Source of the DNA: Meconema thalassinum
Lineage: Eukaryota > Arthropoda > Insecta > Orthoptera > Tettigoniidae
Assembly: GCA_946902985.2 (NCBI GenBank)
Contig: OX336391.1
Coordinates: 195,860,289-195,924,288, forward strand
Direction: 5' to 3'
Length of the DNA: 64,000 nt
Made by a program: the position numbers and the translations under genes. Each line of letters begins with the position of its first letter. The stretch's first letter is position 1. The notes under the pieces were generated by a model. The model was not told the DNA's origin, searched no databases, and was given only the letters and a program-made list of their open reading frames with translations. Below are positions 21,421 to 31,895 of the stretch, in pieces.

Positions 21421-21550
21421 ATTAGACTATTGATTAAACATTTGCAATAATGTCAGCACCCTCCATAATATTTCTACTGTATTAAGTCACAAAACTTTTA
21501 AAATAAATATTCGAACACTGCCATCGAGTCCAATAATTTGCACACCTCTG
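21421..21550 (+). mobile_element. Mariner-MITE right-end fragment
   Basis: ATTAAACATTTGCAATAATG and CCAATAATTTGCACACCTCT, then GTA, match the right end of 58502-59053. Confidence 0.65.
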
Positions 21551-22174
21551 TATAAAAACGCAATCTCTTAGTTAAGTGTCATAGCCACGAAGCCGGTCCT
21601 TCTGCATTACTGTCAAGGCGCAATTCGATAATGAAGCTCAATCGTAGAATTGACCCTTAACAGACGTTCTATAAATGTGATTCCATCTTTATCTCTTTGT
21701 GAGGTCGGAGTCCATTAAGCCGTTACCTGTCCAGTTCAAGCATCAAACTGGCGTCTAATTCAACATAAAACTAACTCCCCAGAGAACTCCAGAATACAAA
21801 CTGCCGGTATTGTTTTCTTTTATTCCTCTGCCATAATTTACACTCAGCAACGCTGGTCTTTATTTCGGAGATTTTACTACTGCATCCCCGGCAGCAGCGA
21901 AAGAAAATTGTCACGGGCGTTAACTGTGATTTATGAGCTCTAAAGAATATAAAAAGCAGCCTGAGGAAAGGAACAGTGCCACGAGAACAATAGCTGCTAC
22001 AATCAGGACATCACCACCGCGTACCGCACATTAGGGGGCCATTCTTCTGTTTAGTCGGGACATTACTTCTCCATACGCACATGAGACATAGTAAAAAAGA
22101 GTAGGTGGTATCATCTGAAGAATATAGGACATAGCTTCATTCCATTTCTTGATGAATTAATTATTTTTGTACTT
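21551..22174. other. Unassigned sequence
   Basis: No gene or repeat recognised; composition is ordinary. Confidence 0.4.
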
Positions 22175-22329
22175 TTCTATTGGTACAATCTAGAGTAATA
22201 TGCCACCGTCTCATTTATGGCTGTAGTTACACGAGTTGGATTAATTGCTTCTTAACAGTAACTGGTATTCAGAAAGGTGTAAGACTTTTCAATCTGTATA
22301 TTGACAAAGCAATGAAGGATATTAGATTA

Positions 22330-22484
22330 TTTCGGTCTGGGTTCGATTCCCGGTCAATGCATGTGAGATTTTCGAAGTGAAATGCCATGTCCTGTGGTTC
22401 GGATTCCACGTAAAAAGAAGGTCCCGTGGCTCATGATCTCTAGATTAACGGTCACGTTAAACTACAAGCTTCCTTTAGCTTCGT
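22330..22484 (+). mobile_element. SINE (family 3), 5'-truncated, 10-bp TSD
   Basis: The TSD TATTAGATTA occurs at 22320-22329 and 22485-22494. The insertion starts just upstream of the B box GGGTTCGATTCCCGG, continues with GTGAAATGCCATGTCC and ends AAACTACAAGCTTCCTTT. Confidence 0.9.
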
Positions 22485-22507
22485 TATTAGATTAAAATTT
22501 AAAGTAG

Positions 22508-22912
22508 ACGTATAAGTAAAGCCGGCGGTGCCATGTCATAGATTTATGGCATGTTAAAGAACCTTCCACAAATTACACCTGTGTGAAGCTAAATTGGATA
22601 GGTTAAGAATGTAAACAACGCTCTTAGGTTTTCTACGTTCGTTGCCAAGAGCCGACTTCGGTGGCGTCTAGTAGCTAAGTTCGGAACATGGCCTAGTAGT
22701 CGTTGACGGTGGCACTTGGCGGCAAAAAGGGAACTATTTGAAAAATTCTAAGTTGCAGTCTGTACTTAAATTTAAAAAACAGATAACACACACTAATACA
22801 GTCACCACAATTAACACCGGTTATCAGACAGATTCTACACACACCCAAAGTACACGGGGTTACATGACCACGTTGTCGCAGCCCCTAAACTTAAGAACCA
22901 ACCAACCAATCA
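22508..22912 (+). mobile_element. SINE (family 4), 5'-truncated, short TSD
   Basis: AAAGTAG flanks it (about 22500-22506 and 22913-22919). It starts at AGCCGGCGGTGCCATG, contains TTGCCAAGAGCCGACTTCGG and ends with the shared tail CAGTCACCACAATTAACACC to ACACGGGGTTACATGACCAC and CCAACCAACCAA. The full head is seen in the minus copy at 43850-44358. Confidence 0.8.
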
Positions 22913-23735
22913 AAGTAGGAATATGGATTCAAGGAGAAATAATTTCAACACTAAGACTTGCTTATGACGTCATCTTAGCCGATTCACCTGAGGATTTGTA
23001 TTAGTTTTTAAATAGTGAGGAATCCGTCTTGTTAAACGAATTCATGATGAAAATTAATACATATCTGACAATGGAATGTAGCTGAAAGAAATCAGAAATC
23101 CCTAGGCTATAGTCGTCAAATTGGCATGTGAAAAGCTAAAGGAAGTAGGAGACTTTTGCTAATTACGAAGCAAAATAACCAGTGATGGATGAAGCAAAGA
23201 GGATGTGAAAAGTAGGTTGGTTCTGGCAAAGAATGCGTTTCTACAGAAAATACATTTATTGACATCAAATATAAATGTAAGTATTAGAAAGTCGGTTTTG
23301 AAAGCATTTGTCTGGAGCGTGGTGCTCCATGGCAATGAAACTTGAACTGATGGCACTTCAGAAAAGAGGAGGATAGAAGCATTTGAAATGTGGTGTTACA
23401 GGAGAATGATGAAGATCAGATGGGTAGATAATGTAACAAATGAGGTACTAACACGAGTGGGAGAGGCAAGATTTTTCTGGTGACTCCTAATGAAGAGAAG
23501 AGATAGGTTGGTAGGACACTTTTTCAGACACTCAGGAATAGCGAACATAGTTATGGAAGAAAGGGTAGAGGACAAGAACTGTAGGGGTAGACCAAGGTTA
23601 GAATAAGTTAAACAGATTGCCTCTTATGTAAGGTGTTGTAGCTATGTAGAGTTGAAACGATTAGCTCAGGACAGTGAGCATAGAGAGCTGCATCAAACCA
23701 GTCATAAGACTGAAGACTCAAACATCAACATTGGT

Positions 23736-24269
23736 TGTATTACAAAGATTCGCTAAGGTGCAAATAGATTTTCACAAAGACATTTAGGTTTTCTATTCCA
23801 GCAATTAAGAATTATTTCTGTCATAGGGCATTTCTGGTATGAAGTTTGCTACCCTCTAATGGACGGTTGACAAGAGTGTTGAGTGATGGGTTAGTGTCCT
23901 CATCACGGCCACACTATAAGTTGTATTGATGTGTAACATCTTTCCACTCGGTATCAGGATATTGTTGTGGCACTCGGTAGCTGGACATTTTTGTGGGAGT
24001 GATTTTGGAAAAGGGACGGAAGTGGATGGGACGGAAGTGCATGGGACGGAAACAATGAGCGCTCGTGGTGGCGGAGATCGGTACAACGACGTACTGTAGG
24101 CCATGTGGCTATGTGGAATCTATATCGCATCAACAAACACTCCAAACAACGTAGGAATTCAGTAGGCAATATTAACACCGACTACTAAAAATAATTGAAA
24201 CTTCGTTGGTCTAAACGTATCACCGGGAGAAACACATTTAATATACCTTCTGCACACCTAATTTTTAAT
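23736..24269. other. Unassigned, with a short GGGACGGAAGT repeat
   Basis: At 24012-24052 the motif GGGACGGAAGTGGATGGG is repeated about three times. No gene recognised. Confidence 0.4.
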
Positions 24270-25010
24270 CGCGCCTATACTTGGCAGTGCGCTCTATGGC
24301 AAAAAGAGGCCATTTTCAATAGCATCGCTGGCATGGGTTCACTAATTGACCGGTATAGAGCGCAGCTCGCAACAAGTAGGCAGTGGCCGTGCACCCGCAT
24401 ACCGTAGTTCAACTAGTTGAAGGCAGATGTCACTACTGCAGATCCATTGAGGAACTTCGTTTTAATTAAATATATATTTTCCATTGCAAAATGTACAATA
24501 TAACGCTCAATTGTATAACGCCTCAGTACTCAAAAAACAATAAATATAAAAAATCAAGCAAAAAATACAACTCTGTTAGGATTAGAAGCCGAGCCAGCCG
24601 GTTGACAGTCCCACGCCATAACCACAGACCTAATTATGTCTTCCCAAAATGAATGTTATCAATCGATTATGATACAACGTCTTAGCCAATAATGACTATG
24701 ACTAAACAATTTCTTCACTGGAGTATACTTCAAACAAAGTTCATTTCATACAAAGTTCCTATTATTTTTATATATGTAGGCTATAATGCATGCAACGTAC
24801 TGAAATTAGTTAAATATAGTTCAGAACGAGAGATCATCTGCCATCTTGTCTGCAACCGAGACGGCTCACTTTTTAAAGCCACTTCTGCACTATAATATTA
24901 CAATATACACTTTTAATTTTCCATTGCAAAATGCACAATATGTTATCAATCGATTAAGATACAACGTCTTAGCAAATAACAATTATGATTTATTACGGTC
25001 AGGATTTGGC
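24270..25010 (-). mobile_element. Diverged copy of the 660-bp repeat at 53.05-57.09 kb
   Basis: GGTTCACTAATTGACCGGTATAG, TTTTCCATTGCAAAATGTAC, GCAACGTACTGAAATTAG, and CGAGAGATCATCTGCCATCTTG follow the order of 56434-57092. The tRNA-like block of that repeat is degenerate here (about 24575-24640). A partial second copy of the start (TTTTCCATTGCAAAATGCAC) occurs at 24917. Confidence 0.7.
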
Positions 25011-25363
25011 ACTGGAGTTTTACAAGTAGTTATTTCAATGACCAACAGAGTTCACTGTTAACAAGGGATTTGCGCTCCCGGGGCAAACATAGTAGGATAA
25101 CATGTCACATGTTACACATCATATGCGACTACTGTAAGGCTCTTATAATTTATTTAAATAGCACAGCTGCCTCCTTCACTATTGACCCGCCACGTACAAG
25201 CAAATGTACTAGTATGATTAACCTCAATGGCATGCAGGATAATTTGAAAATTCAAATGAGAAACACCAGGGACATTGATTGCTTCATCTTGAAAAACTAA
25301 CGAGCACTATTATGGGGTTTGAAGCCACTTTTCCGTGTCGCCTCAGTAAACAAATATTTGGTT
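25011..25363. other. Unassigned sequence
   Basis: No gene or repeat recognised. Confidence 0.4.
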
Positions 25364-25430
25364 CTTCTCAGTCAGTCAACACGAATGTACCCAAATGAGA
25401 CGGGTACAATCGTGTTGACTGACTGAAAAG
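25364..25430. repeat. 67-nt hairpin: 29-bp stem, 9-nt loop
   Basis: CTTCTCAGTCAGTCAACACG plus AATGTACCC (25364-25392) pairs with GGGTACAATCGTGTTGACTG plus ACTGAAAAG (25402-25430), with two mismatches. Outside it GGTTC (25360) and GAACC (about 25435) also pair. Confidence 0.9.
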
Positions 25431-25672
25431 CACCGAACCTCTGTTAACGAGCTCTTTAATTACTTCGTTACTATTAAAAGTAGGCTAGTGACGTCTCAGT
25501 TCCTGAATTTAATTAGTAACATCAAAAACCCCTGTTACTATAAAAAGAAATGGTTACACATTACTCCCCTTGTTGTTTATTTATTTACTTATTTATTTAT
25601 CTATATATCTATTTCTTTCTTCTTGCTGTCGTTTTGGCCATCTACTACTTCTTCTTCTTCTTCTTCTTCTGG
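25431..25672. repeat. Low-complexity TTTA/TCTTCT tracts
   Basis: TTTATTTACT-type repeats (25576-25615) and a TTC repeat (25650-25670). No gene. Confidence 0.6.
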
Positions 25673-25730
25673 GCCGATAACCTAGATGTTAGGCCCCTTA
25701 AAACAACAATTATCATCATCATATCTTCTT
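25673..25730 (+). mobile_element. Tail-only copy of the CATCAT retroposon
   Basis: Only the last ~55 bp are present: GGGCCGATAACCTAGATG, then TTAGGCCCCTTAAAACAACA and ATCATCATC. It abuts the LINE 3' end at 25736. Confidence 0.75.
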
Positions 25731-25735
25731 CTTCT

Positions 25736-26535
25736 TATTTATATGCCGTCTCCGCGTCGAAGATTGGCGATCATCATTGCAATCCCTTGCCTCGGGGTTG
25801 CCGTTCGAAACAGAGATGCTGAGTCAAGTTCAAACCATTCCCGCAAATTCTTGAGCCAGGAGATCATCCTCCTCCCTGGTCTGCGCCATCCTTCAATCTT
25901 GCCTTCCATGATTAGCTGCTGGAGTCGGTACTTCTTATTTCCAATCACGTGGCCAAAATATGGTAGCTTCTGTCCCTTGATGTTGTAAAGCACCTCCATC
26001 TTCTTGCCCATCCGATCCAGCACCTCCGTGTTTCTCACCCTGTCGGTCCATGATATACGAAGCATGCGACGATACAGCCACATTTCAAATGCTTCCAAAT
26101 TCTTCTCCCAGGTTTTGGTTAACGTCCACCCCTCATGTCCATACATTAGTATGGGAATTATGTAACACTTGAGGGCAAGTAGTCTCGTTCTCAGACTAAG
26201 ATCTCGGTGACACAGCATTTTCTTCATTTTGATAAAGACACCACTGGCTTGCTCAATGCGAGCTTTGATTTCATGGCTGCAGTCCCATTTGTTATTCAGG
26301 TAGCATCCTAGATATTTATACGAATGAGCACGTTCGATGGCTTTATCAGTAACTGATAATGGGGTATCAATTACTTCTTTACTGACAACCATGAATTTTG
26401 TTTTGCGAATGCTCAACCATAATCATTGCTAACTGCGTTCACGCGATTCAGCAATGCTTGGAGAACTTCAATGCTTCCGGCGATCAGGACTGTGTCATCT
26501 GCGGACCACGCTATTTCAACTGGCCTTTTCCATGT
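25736..26535 (-). pseudogene. LINE reverse transcriptase C-terminal half, one frameshift
   Basis: A 225-residue frame (from a TTG at 26416 down to 25739) encodes the RT thumb and C-terminus: KTKFMVVSKEV, AHSYKYLGCYLNN, RLLALKCYIIPILMYGHEGW, EAFEMWLYRRMLRISWTDRV, LPYFGHVIGNKKYRLQQL, GRRMISWLKNLREW. Upstream, in another frame, ADDTVLIAGSIEVLQAL is the catalytic-box region with SADD in place of F/YADD. A frameshift at about 26420 separates them. The start is 5'-truncated at about 26535 and the 3' end has an AAG/ATG-rich tail. This family is distinct from the one at 2200-2665, as the C-terminal sequences differ. Confidence 0.85.
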
Positions 26536-26544
26536 CTTTGCGCC

Positions 26545-26935
26545 TGGGCCTTAACATTCGCCCAGTATTCCCGCATTCGTTTCCTTTGTTGTTCCTTCCT
26601 CGCTCCAGTCCATATCTTGTCTGTTTTAGTTTTGGCTTTTCATGGAATCCGTGATGTTCTTCGAGTTTCGACTTGAGTGGAACACGTTCCAGGATATCCT
26701 CCTGGGTTATTGCCCCTTCATGCAGGTCTTTTTCTACCTCGGTGAACTACGCCGCCTTGGTTTACTTTTTAAGAAGAAAACTGAAGATCCTATTGCTCAA
26801 CCTTGTAGAACTCATACGAGCAATGTGGCCATAGAAAACTATCCTTCTCTAACGAATGGTGTCCGTGAAATTTTCTACATGAGAGTAGAGTTCATGATTG
26901 TGTCGTCTTCTGAACTCACCATTTGTCTTTGATTG
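26545..26935 (-). pseudogene. LINE C-terminus of a further family
   Basis: The minus strand reads RRRHNHELYSHVENFTDTIR, FYGHIARMSSTRLSNRIFSF, KSKPRR, then after a frameshift ITQEDILERVPLKSKLEEHH, GFHEKPKLK, IWTGARKEQQRKRMREYW. This is the C-terminal end typical of one insect LINE group (RRRHN..LY, FYGH..RM...RL.NRIF, then a basic end). The fragment at 19305-19590 shares NRIF and the basic terminal block. It lies directly 5' of the LINE at 25736-26535 in the same orientation, so the two are adjacent insertions. At least one frameshift and one stop are present. Confidence 0.65.
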
Positions 26936-27154
26936 GACCTAGGATTTTTCTATTTATTTTGTATTTATCTATCTACTATAGGCTATATAGGCCTATAACA
27001 AGTAGCTACGTTAAGAACTGTACAGCCTATTTTCATATATCCTACTTATGTTAATTGCCACTATCAACATACAAAATTTCAGTTTGATTGCTGTAATAGA
27101 TTCGTAGATATTGAGAACCGAGTAAATATTGCGGAAGGTCGTCATGTTGGATTT

Positions 27155-28557
27155 TTAGCCTACTTTTCACATTTTGCAAAAATGAGGAAAAAGTAGACTT
27201 ATGAGATCGATCCGTGAAAATGTCTGTCTGTCTGTCCTTATGTCTGTCTGTCTGTCTTTCTTTGTGTGTGTGTCCCCCTATCAACTCCTAAACGGCTGCA
27301 GCAATCGAAACCAAATTAGGTATGAGTAAAGATCTATACAGGAAAATCTCACTGTCAAACTTGAAAATGATGTCAGTGCTACCAACTGCTGAAAAATCGC
27401 AATTGAAATTTGAGCTCAATGTTGGATATCTTGGAAGATATACATGGGAACTATTCCAAAATTGGCACACATATAGATAATAAAACTTCAGTTTAATTTT
27501 CAGGAGGCCATACATGACAGTGTTGACAAAATGAGTCTAAGCCTACTGATAGTTCCAATTTTTAAATGCATATTACTCCTACACTATCAATTGGATTTCA
27601 ACCAAATTTCGAATATACTCTGTGTACATAAACAGATATGACTGAGGGTATTCTTAAGAGCCAACAGGGCTGCCAACTGTTAATAAATGCTCTCTCTATC
27701 TTTTATCCAAATACCAATATATCAGAAAGTATGTGAGCCAACAGCTTTAAACCTTGCACATGTATAGTGAATAACATTCTAGATAAATTTGAAGCAACTA
27801 ATGTATGTCAGTGCTACCAACATGATTCTAAGCCTGATGATCAGACCAATTTTTAGATACATGGAACTTCTATACGATCAATTGGATTTCAACCAAATTT
27901 CGTATGTGCTATGTGTGCCATAACAAATATGACTATGCATATTCTTAAAGGCAATCAGGGCTGCCAACTGTTAATAAATGATGTTTATATGTTTTACCCT
28001 AATATCAATATATCAGAAAGTGTGCTAGCCAACAGCTCTAAACTTTGCGCACGTATAGTACCTGACATTCTAGATTAATTTGGACTAACTAATATACGTC
28101 AGTGCTGCCAACATGATTCCATGCCTGCTGAAGGGTCCAATTTTAAAATACCATTAACTTCTATACCAACAAATAGATTTCACCCAAAATTGGCACAACA
28201 ACATATCATAATATTTCAGATTATTTCTTACCAACACATGCATGCCAACAATATTTTACGTGCGCTGATAGATCCAATGTCTAACAGCATGTAACGTCCA
28301 TTGGACTTCAACCAAATTTTGTATTCTGTACCTTAAGAGGTGGAACTAAGAATATATTCAGTCACCAGCGCTGCCAAATATAGCGCTCTATTAGGCTACA
28401 TTATGCCAGTTATATTTCGAACTAAATAGAAATTTCGATATTACCAACTTTAAATATTTCGTCATTATTCTAGATAGGTCCATATAGATTAATCATTGGC
28501 ATGAATCAAAAATTTTAAGAAAAGTAGGATCTTTAGTTCGTCACGGAACTTCTTGTT
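27155..28557 (+). mobile_element. HINE family 2, copy B
   Basis: Homologous over its length to 7244-8633: 5' TTAGCCTACTTTTCAC, ATGAGATCGATCCGTGAAAA, GTCTGTCTGTC, the CCAACTGTTAATAAATG core repeats, and the 3' end AGTTCGTCACGGAACT followed by TCTTGTT. The 3' sub-terminal repeat is altered (AAAAGTAGGATCTTTAG). Confidence 0.85.
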
Positions 28558-29308
28558 ATACTGTATATGTAGGTCTTAGGGTTATGTACTGTTACGTGAA
28601 GATTATTGTTTACGTGTAGTATTCAAACTTCAATCGCATGATTAGGACACACGAATAAAAACTATATTTTAATATTTCGCACAGCTGCCATCCTGTGGTT
28701 ATGGAAAAAATTGAAATAAATTAGGTGTCAGTGGATTACCATTTGTATAAGGATTTCATGTATCAAGTTTCACTGCACACGGATGGTCAAATTGTGAGAA
28801 ACGTCCATGAGAATATTCATACTTCGCGTCGCCGCCATGTTGGATTTGTGATCACTAGGTTATTGAAAGTCCTATAGGTGAACTTATGTTCATAGCCCGT
28901 ATGATCATAAAAAAATCAGATTGATTGATGTAATAGATTCGTAGATATTGAGAACCGTCTAAATAATTCCGATGGACGCCATGCTAGAATGTTATGTGTA
29001 TAGGCCATAGACTCATGTACCATCAAAGACAAATTATTGCTTTGGTTCATTATTCAAACATTCACTTCGATCGCATGAAGACGACACAAGAAATAAAAAC
29101 TTAATTATAAAATTCGCACAGCCGCCATCTTCAGGTTTTGTAAACAATTGAGCTAATATAGATACCAGTGCGATACAATGTGTATAGGCATTTCCTGTAC
29201 CAAGTTTCATTGCGTTTGGTTCATTAAATCGGGAGAATAGTCTATTTAAATCTTTCACCTTCACTTGGCCGTCATGTTCATTTTGTAGTTAACCGGGTTT
29301 CGAAAGTG

Positions 29309-29714
29309 TGAAATCTTTCAATTCTTGCCACAAGATGGCTTCACCCAGAGAAGCCATTTGTAACTTTGAAGATACAAAATTTAAATAAAAATGAATATTC
29401 TGCCTCATAAATGGCCTTTCTTTAAATTTTAAGCAACTGACATAATTGGTATTGTAATTAAACAAATCCACCTTATCGAAACTCTTCTTATCTCCGGGCG
29501 TGTGCAGATATTCTGAAAGGACTGGCTCGTACATAGGCCTTACCAAAACCTCCTATAAATTAATAAAGATGAAGGAAGGTTTACATGCATCTAACTAAAA
29601 AGAAACTATCCAATTTAAATTTACTTTATATTCTGAAGCTGCATGCAAGAAATTGATAAATATAATAATAAGAGTGACACACAAGAAATGCAATTAAAAA
29701 TATATAATATAATA

Positions 29715-29746
<32 letters not shown>

Positions 29747-30590
29747 TTTAGGCCTTTAAAGATTTATTATTTGTTTTTCACATTACCGGTAATGCCGTCG
29801 TCTGCCCAATCTGTCCATTTCATCACCACTTTGAAGCTGGTCAGCCATGCCATTATGGTTTACCGCCATGAAGGTCTTCTTCAACTTAGCACAGTTATCT
29901 TGATGGGTATTAGCCCTACTATGATTGTGGCATTACAGCCAGAACCCAATCACGTGGTACCCTCCATACTAAAACAATTCGGAGGTACCGTACGGTCTTC
30001 AAGCTTTCCGTAGAAACACCAAGCGCTCAGCTCAAGAGAGACACCCTACACAACCTGACATCTCAAAGTCCAGCGAGACAATCTTTTCCGCAGTGCATCC
30101 AGTAGCTTGCTACCACACGTCTGAAACCCACAGCTCCTTCCAGGAAGTCTTATTGTCATACGCCTGCTTGTCCATTCCACTCCTAGCAAGGCCCCCTGGC
30201 TGCTTCCTCCTCACCCTCCCCGGGGTAAGCGAGCATACCTGCTCGAGACAATAGTGTCCATAAATGCTGCCTCCTGTACGTGTGACCAAAACATGAACCT
30301 GACTCCTGGTTCAGTGGTCCGAACAATATTAATAAACTTTCTTAGACAACATATGATTAGAGCTAGCTTCAGAATCTTGTCAAAAGTGACCTAAAATACA
30401 TTGAATAATTAATAATAAAAAGCATTCGTATATGATAATAGTAATAATAATAATAATGACACTGCGTCTACTGCAGACGTGTCCAATGCAATTGAACACG
30501 TTGCCAACACGATAACATGATATAAAGAAATAATAAACCCACTAGCCTACATTAAAACTGTCATGGGGGACTCATAAAATATAGGTTACA
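29309..30590 (-). repeat. 3' LTR (1282 bp)
   Basis: Starts TGAAATCTTTCAATTC and ends ATATAGGTTACA on the plus strand. It contains an AAT microsatellite (about 29702-29750) of exactly the same length as in the other LTR, and short open frames (29771-30013) duplicated at 36378-36620 that are not genes. Confidence 0.95.
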
Positions 30591-30612
30591 GAACGCCCCC
30601 TTGCTTTTCATT
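30591..30612 (-). promoter_or_regulatory. Polypurine tract beside the 3' LTR
   Basis: On the minus strand AAAAGCAAGGGGGCG immediately precedes the LTR start TGTAACC, the expected position for plus-strand DNA priming. It is purine-rich rather than purely purine. Confidence 0.7.
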
Positions 30613-30719
30613 CATTTGGTCCTATACCATAGAATAAAAAGCAATCCTTTTAGGCATGACTTCCCTTCCAAAATCCTAACTCCTTCCTCCCACAAATATA
30701 TACACAATCAACAGGGCTA

Positions 30720-31895
30720 CTAGGATATGTACATCCTCAGATTGGAAATATTGTAAATCCCTAGCACCCTGCCGTCCTTTGTAAGGAGCTCGTACGCACA
30801 GGCCCCTAATTTCCGTGCAATTTCATACGGTCCTTCATACAAATGAAAAAATTTACTCAGCAATTTCTGGTCTGCGGACGAGACATGAGGCACCCTCAAA
30901 AGCACAAGGTCACCTACATCTAACTTATCTCCTGCCCGCTTCCCTTGCTGCTTCTGCCGTTTCTTACTGGCCTTACATAAATGTTCCCCAGCTAACCTGA
31001 TACTTAAATCTCTAGGTACGGCCTCCCCTGTCCTCAAACCCAAAATCATGGCAAGTTCGCTGACAGGCTTCCTGCCCAGCTGGACTTCTATGGGAGTGCG
31101 ACCCGTGCTCTCGTGTTTAGTTACATTGAGCCAACGCTCAACGTCCTCAAGCATCGAAAACCAGGCATTATGTCGCTCACTCACATAGGTCCTAAACATG
31201 CGCCCTAGTTCTCTCATTACTCTCTCAGACATGTTTCCTTGGGGATACCTAATAGAGGAATACGTACACTGTATTCCCAGTTCACTCAACTTGGTCCTCC
31301 ATATCTTCGAGGTGAACTGAGAACCGTGGTCTGAGAGTATTCGGAGTGGCTTACCAAACTCCGGAACATATTTCCCCAGTATGCAATTTACACAACCCCT
31401 CCCCGTGGCCTGTCTTAGGGGATAGAGCTTAACATACTTAGAAAAGGCATCAACAACGACAAACACATATTGGTAGCCATACTGAGACTTCACCAACGGC
31501 CCATAGAGGTCAACACACACCAACTCACCTGGTTTCTGAGTTAAAACAGCCTGCCTTGGCCCTTCTAAATACCTTGTGGGGTGCTTGCACTTCTGACACA
31601 ACTCACATGTTGCTAGGGTTTTTCTGACTTCCCTGCCCATGTTTTTCCAGAAGAAGTTCTCCTGAATAGCACCCAACACCTTCTCTGCACCATAGTGGCC
31701 TAACTCCTTATGATAAAACCAGATAATATCATACCTCAAAGACTTAGGAACCCACACGCACCATCTCTCGCCAAAGCATTTCCTAGTTAGCAAGTCGTTA
31801 ACTAGCCTGAATTCCTTATTACCCCTCTTAGCAATGCTCATATGTTCCATTTCTTCGAGTTCCCGATAAATGTCCTGAATCTCCTCGTCCTTGCA
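30720..31895 (-). CDS. pol: Integrase region of pol, downstream of an in-frame stop
   Basis: About 391 residues in the same frame as protease-RT but separated by one TAA (31896-31898). Integrates the cDNA into the genome. Visible order: zinc-binding HHCC-type region (HKELGHYGAEK ... CELCQKCKHP, about residues 60-105), catalytic core with D in LVCVDLYGPL, D in RILSDHGSQF and E in GNMSERVMREL, and a C-terminal GPY/F-type module (YEGPYEIARKL) followed by a short end. All three DDE residues are present. The usual NPxxNGxxER context is YPQGNMSER here. No chromodomain is recognised. Without readthrough of the stop it would not be made as part of pol; an internal ATG at 31850 exists, but reinitiation is not typical. 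Confidence 0.9.
   Translation of the reverse strand, partial: CKDEEIQDIYRELEEMEHMSIAKRGNKEFRLVNDLLTRKCFGERWCVWVPKSLRYDIIWFYHKELGHYGAEKVLGAIQENFFWKNMGREVRKTLATCELCQKCKHPTRYLEGPRQAVLTQKPGELVCVDLYGPLVKSQYGYQYVFVVVDAFSKYVKLYPLRQATGRGCVNCILGKYVPEFGKPLRILSDHGSQFTSKIWRTKLSELGIQCTYSSIRYPQGNMSERVMRELGRMFRTYVSERHNAWFSMLEDVERWLNVTKHESTGRTPIEVQLGRKPVSELAMILGLRTGEAVPRDLSIRLAGEHLCKASKKRQKQQGKRAGDKLDVGDLVLLRVPHVSSADQKLLSKFFHLYEGPYEIARKLGACAYELLTKDGRVLGIYNISNLRMYIS

Larger units (their letters stand above)
22175..23735 (+). pseudogene. LINE RT copy, split by two SINEs
   Basis: 22175-22329 carries an RT block (GIQKGVRLFNLYIDKAMKDI, a degenerate GxxQGxxLSPxLFNxYID motif with an internal deletion). After two SINE insertions the LINE resumes at about 22913: GIWIQGEIISTLRLAYDVIL, where the catalytic box is reduced to AYDV, then CEKLKEVGDF-like sequence, FVWSVVLHGN, EAFEMWCYRRMMKIRWVDN and a C-terminus as in 2200-2665. 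It ends with AAGACTCAAACATCAACA. Multiple stops and frameshifts show it is dead. Interruptions coincide with TSDs, so order and orientation are secure. Confidence 0.85.

Noticed and set aside
26398..26932. Plus-strand frames of 66-96 residues
   Set aside because: They are antisense shadows of two LINE fragments on the minus strand.
29771..30013. 80-residue frame duplicated at 36378-36620
   Set aside because: It lies inside the LTRs and is duplicated because the LTR is; no homology.
30591..30719. Possible envelope gene downstream of integrase
   Set aside because: Only about 130 bp separate the integrase stop from the 3' LTR; no room for one.
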